Shown here one piece after another: positions 62,221 through 64,000 of a stretch of 64,000 nucleotides of DNA. The translations under genes and the position numbers were made by a program. The notes beneath the pieces are model-generated. The model saw nothing but the letters and a program-made list of their open reading frames with translations, made no database searches and had not been told where the DNA came from. Numbering within the stretch: the first letter of the stretch is position 1; every line of letters begins with the position of its first letter. The stretch is from IMG/VR virus record IMGVR_UViG_3300045922_000709, positions 1 through 64,000 of that record; one strand, 5' to 3'. This DNA comes from a virus.

Positions 62221-62462
62221 TTTATTAAATTAGAAATTAAAGTGGCTAAAAAAGAAACACCTATAGTTATAGTTATATAAGTTTGGTGTAATTTTGTTTT
62301 AAATTGTTCAAGAACAGTTATTCTTTTTTCTTGTTCTGTAACTTTATTTATAAGAGAATTGTTTCCATCAATACCTTGAATAATATAATGTAATTTATCA
62401 ACTTCTTTTTTTAAAGAGTTTATTTGTTCTTCTAAGTTCTTTTGAATGTTATATTCCATCAT
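62208..62462 (-). CDS. Small coiled-coil protein with C-terminal TM (XhlA-like)
   Basis: 84 residues: a charged heptad region (L-E-E-Q-I-N-S-L-K-K-E-V-D-K-L) over residues 8-55, then a single transmembrane segment (I-T-I-T-I-G-V-S-F-L-A-T-L-I-S). This is the layout of XhlA-type hemolysin-like proteins that act with a holin. Directly followed by the holin-like gene. It overlaps the large gene upstream by 14 bases. Confidence 0.55.
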   Translation of the reverse strand: MMEYNIQKNLEEQINSLKKEVDKLHYIIQGIDGNNSLINKVTEQEKRITVLEQFKTKLHQTYITITIGVSFLATLISNLIKWNG

Positions 62463-64000
62463 CGTGAATAATAGTTAAGGTAAATTGATTAAACCCGGGA
62501 TCTCCACCAAAAAAAGGAGAAGTTTTAAGATCTGACTCATTAGGCGGTGTCAACCCTCTATGAATTATAACCATTATTCTATCTCCTGCTGTAACAGACA
62601 TAACACCTTGAAAAACAGCATTTGGTGCGGCTACTGTTTGTTGAAAATTACCACAACCCATGGTGGCTATATGCAAAGGATTGGATCCTGAATATATATT
62701 TCCCGATGGAGATACCCAAGCTCCATTTGAAGTAAATCTATCCCAATTTGTAGTTGAATAATTAACTAAATGCCACAAAAGACCATGGCGAGAATTTCTT
62801 GGGTAAGCATTTTGTCCAGGAGGCCCTGTTAATTGATTAAATGTTTCACCACCAGTTCCACTAGAAAAATAATGATCAGGATTATCATAATCTACACCAT
62901 CGGGTACTAATTTTGTTGCAGATATTGCAAACATACCGGTTGGTGTAAAATCAAAAATTGCAGTACCATCTGATGTAAATTCAAAAATCCTTGTATAATA
63001 ATATACTCGCTTATTTGTATGAGCTGTTTGATCATAACCATATGCTGTAAAACCATTAGGTGTACTTGATATAAAAGTGTTTTCATCAAAAGTAAGACTT
63101 GCATCATTTCCAATTACATTATTTGGAGTAGACCAAGGTATTAAAGCAATATAAGGTACAGCTATTCCACTAGATATTGGAAAAGATTCATTAAAATTTT
63201 TTCTATCAATACATAAATATATTTTAAATGTTCCAGCATTTTGTATACTATTTGACGCATTTCCCGGTATTACAATTGCTCTTGAACCATCTATAAAATC
63301 ATAATTATAATCAATACCATTTAATTTAATCGTGTTTTGAGGTCTTAATAAATTAGGTTTAGCTGATTCACCTGCTGAATTTCCATGCCAACTTCTTTTT
63401 AAATTATTTCTATTTGAAATATACACAACTTGATTTGTTGAAGCATCTGTTATTAAAACAGCTATTTTAAAATTTACTAAATTAGGATTATAGTTAGTGT
63501 TAATTGTATAAGATACTAAACTTAAAGATGTATTAGGTAATGCTAAAGCACCTCTTGTATAACCAATGATTGCTATTATAAAAGGATCTCCCGGATTACC
63601 TGTGTAAAAAACATTTGTTGGACATTGAGTGTTATGACTCTGAAGTAATTTGGCTTGTAAAAATTTATTTCCTTGAGTTATACCAGGATTAGGTACATCT
63701 TGTCCTATACCATCAGAAGCATAATTTAAAAATACTTGGGTGTTAAATACAGTGTTTTTAAAAGTAGTGGCTAAATTTGTAAAACCATCTGTGGTATTTG
63801 TAGTATTGTCTCCAAGAGGATTAATAAAACTTTTATGATTATCTATTATACCTGCAGTTAAATCTACAACCGGACTTTCTACTATTATTTTAAATATTCT
63901 ACTAAAATTAGATGCACCATTACATTGACTAAAATTTAATCTTATTTTTAAAGTTTGAGCAAGAACAGGTGTTATACCTAAATATGTTAACGTTAATGTA
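62449..64000 (-). CDS. Large beta-rich virion protein, 5' end outside the window
   Basis: The frame is open from the stop at 62449 to the window edge without a stop, so at least 517 residues are encoded and the true start lies outside. A GTG at 63426 could be mistaken for a start, but the upstream part is clearly coding in the same frame (for example F-K-I-A-V-L-I-T-D-A, G-D-P-F-I-I-A-I-I-G-Y). It is rich in Asn, Thr, Gly and beta strands, with no membrane or enzyme motif. A tail fibre, head fibre or spike-type protein is the best guess from composition and place next to the lysis pair and neck genes. Confidence 0.65.
   Translation of the reverse strand, partial: TLTLTYLGITPVLAQTLKIRLNFSQCNGASNFSRIFKIIVESPVVDLTAGIIDNHKSFINPLGDNTTNTTDGFTNLATTFKNTVFNTQVFLNYASDGIGQDVPNPGITQGNKFLQAKLLQSHNTQCPTNVFYTGNPGDPFIIAIIGYTRGALALPNTSLSLVSYTINTNYNPNLVNFKIAVLITDASTNQVVYISNRNNLKRSWHGNSAGESAKPNLLRPQNTIKLNGIDYNYDFIDGSRAIVIPGNASNSIQNAGTFKIYLCIDRKNFNESFPISSGIAVPYIALIPWSTPNNVIGNDASLTFDENTFISSTPNGFTAYGYDQTAHTNKRVYYYTRIFEFTSDGTAIFDFTPTGMFAISATKLVPDGVDYDNPDHYFSSGTGGETFNQLTGPPGQNAYPRNSRHGLLWHLVNYSTTNWDRFTSNGAWVSPSGNIYSGSNPLHIATMGCGNFQQTVAAPNAVFQGVMSVTAGDRIMVIIHRGLTPPNESDLKTSPFFGGDPGFNQFTLTIIHDDGI

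Noticed and set aside
63424-63426. GTG start for a 325-residue protein
   Set aside because: The same frame stays open and protein-like up to the window edge, so the start lies outside.
1-64000. TAG or TGA recoding as in some crAss-like lineages
   Set aside because: The giant late frames are free of in-frame stops under the standard code, and TAG ends at least two genes; TGA ends many overlapping genes.

Overview
The window looks like about two thirds of the genome of a crAss-like tailed dsDNA phage (Crassvirales type) infecting a member of the Bacteroidota. The reasons are: very AT-rich DNA; genes starting after T/A-rich leaders without clear Shine-Dalgarno sequences; two long convergent gene blocks; a B-family DNA polymerase with RecT/RecE-like, SSB-like, primase, helicase and RusA-like genes; and, on the opposite strand, giant virion genes including a 3780-residue protein with the DFDID signature of crAss-like virion RNA polymerases. 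The long late genes are free of in-frame TAG and at least two early genes end in TAG, so the standard code appears to be used. No integrase, repressor, IS element or CRISPR array is visible. Terminase, portal and major capsid genes must lie outside the window.

Layout. Positions 1-7.8 kb (+) hold small, mostly unrecognised early genes. Several occur as duplicate pairs. They sit among structured non-coding DNA: hairpin leaders, a recurring TGTCGAACGC word, tRNA-Leu(UAA) and tRNA-Arg(UCU) with three tandem hairpins between them, and a strong terminator. This stretch includes a Tad2-like (DUF2829) anti-defence candidate. Positions 7.8-16 kb (+) hold a nucleotide-kinase-like gene, two tandem paralogues separated by one in-frame TAG, and a large cluster of WG-repeat genes with a YkuD-like enzyme inside it. 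Eight WG-repeat genes in the window total roughly 2100 residues. Positions 16-30.6 kb (+) form the replication, recombination and nucleotide block: permuted ThyX-like protein, candidate unimolecular spanin, PolB, dUTPase, RecT-like, SSB-like, primase, RusA-like, RecE-like, SF1 helicase and B12-dependent (class II) ribonucleotide reductase.

The blocks converge on a bidirectional UUCG-loop terminator at 30.6 kb. From 64 kb leftward (-) come a large beta-rich virion protein that runs off the edge, a small coiled-coil/TM plus holin-like pair, three neck/ring candidates, a 1503-residue muzzle/nozzle-like protein, a 2307-residue mosaic protein with peptidoglycan-binding-like modules, a 672-residue protein, the 3780-residue RNA polymerase and a 1337-residue protein. 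By analogy with crAss-like phages the last four are probably packaged and ejected with the DNA, so the polymerase could start early transcription.

How they work together (inference): the ejected polymerase transcribes the + strand early region; early proteins counter defences and reshape the host; the middle block makes dNTPs and replicates and recombines DNA; the - strand block builds the neck, tail and ejected proteins. Lysis functions appear scattered: membrane-anchored glucosaminidase-like at 4.1 kb, YkuD-like at 10.5 kb, u-spanin candidate at 17.1 kb, holin pair at 62 kb.
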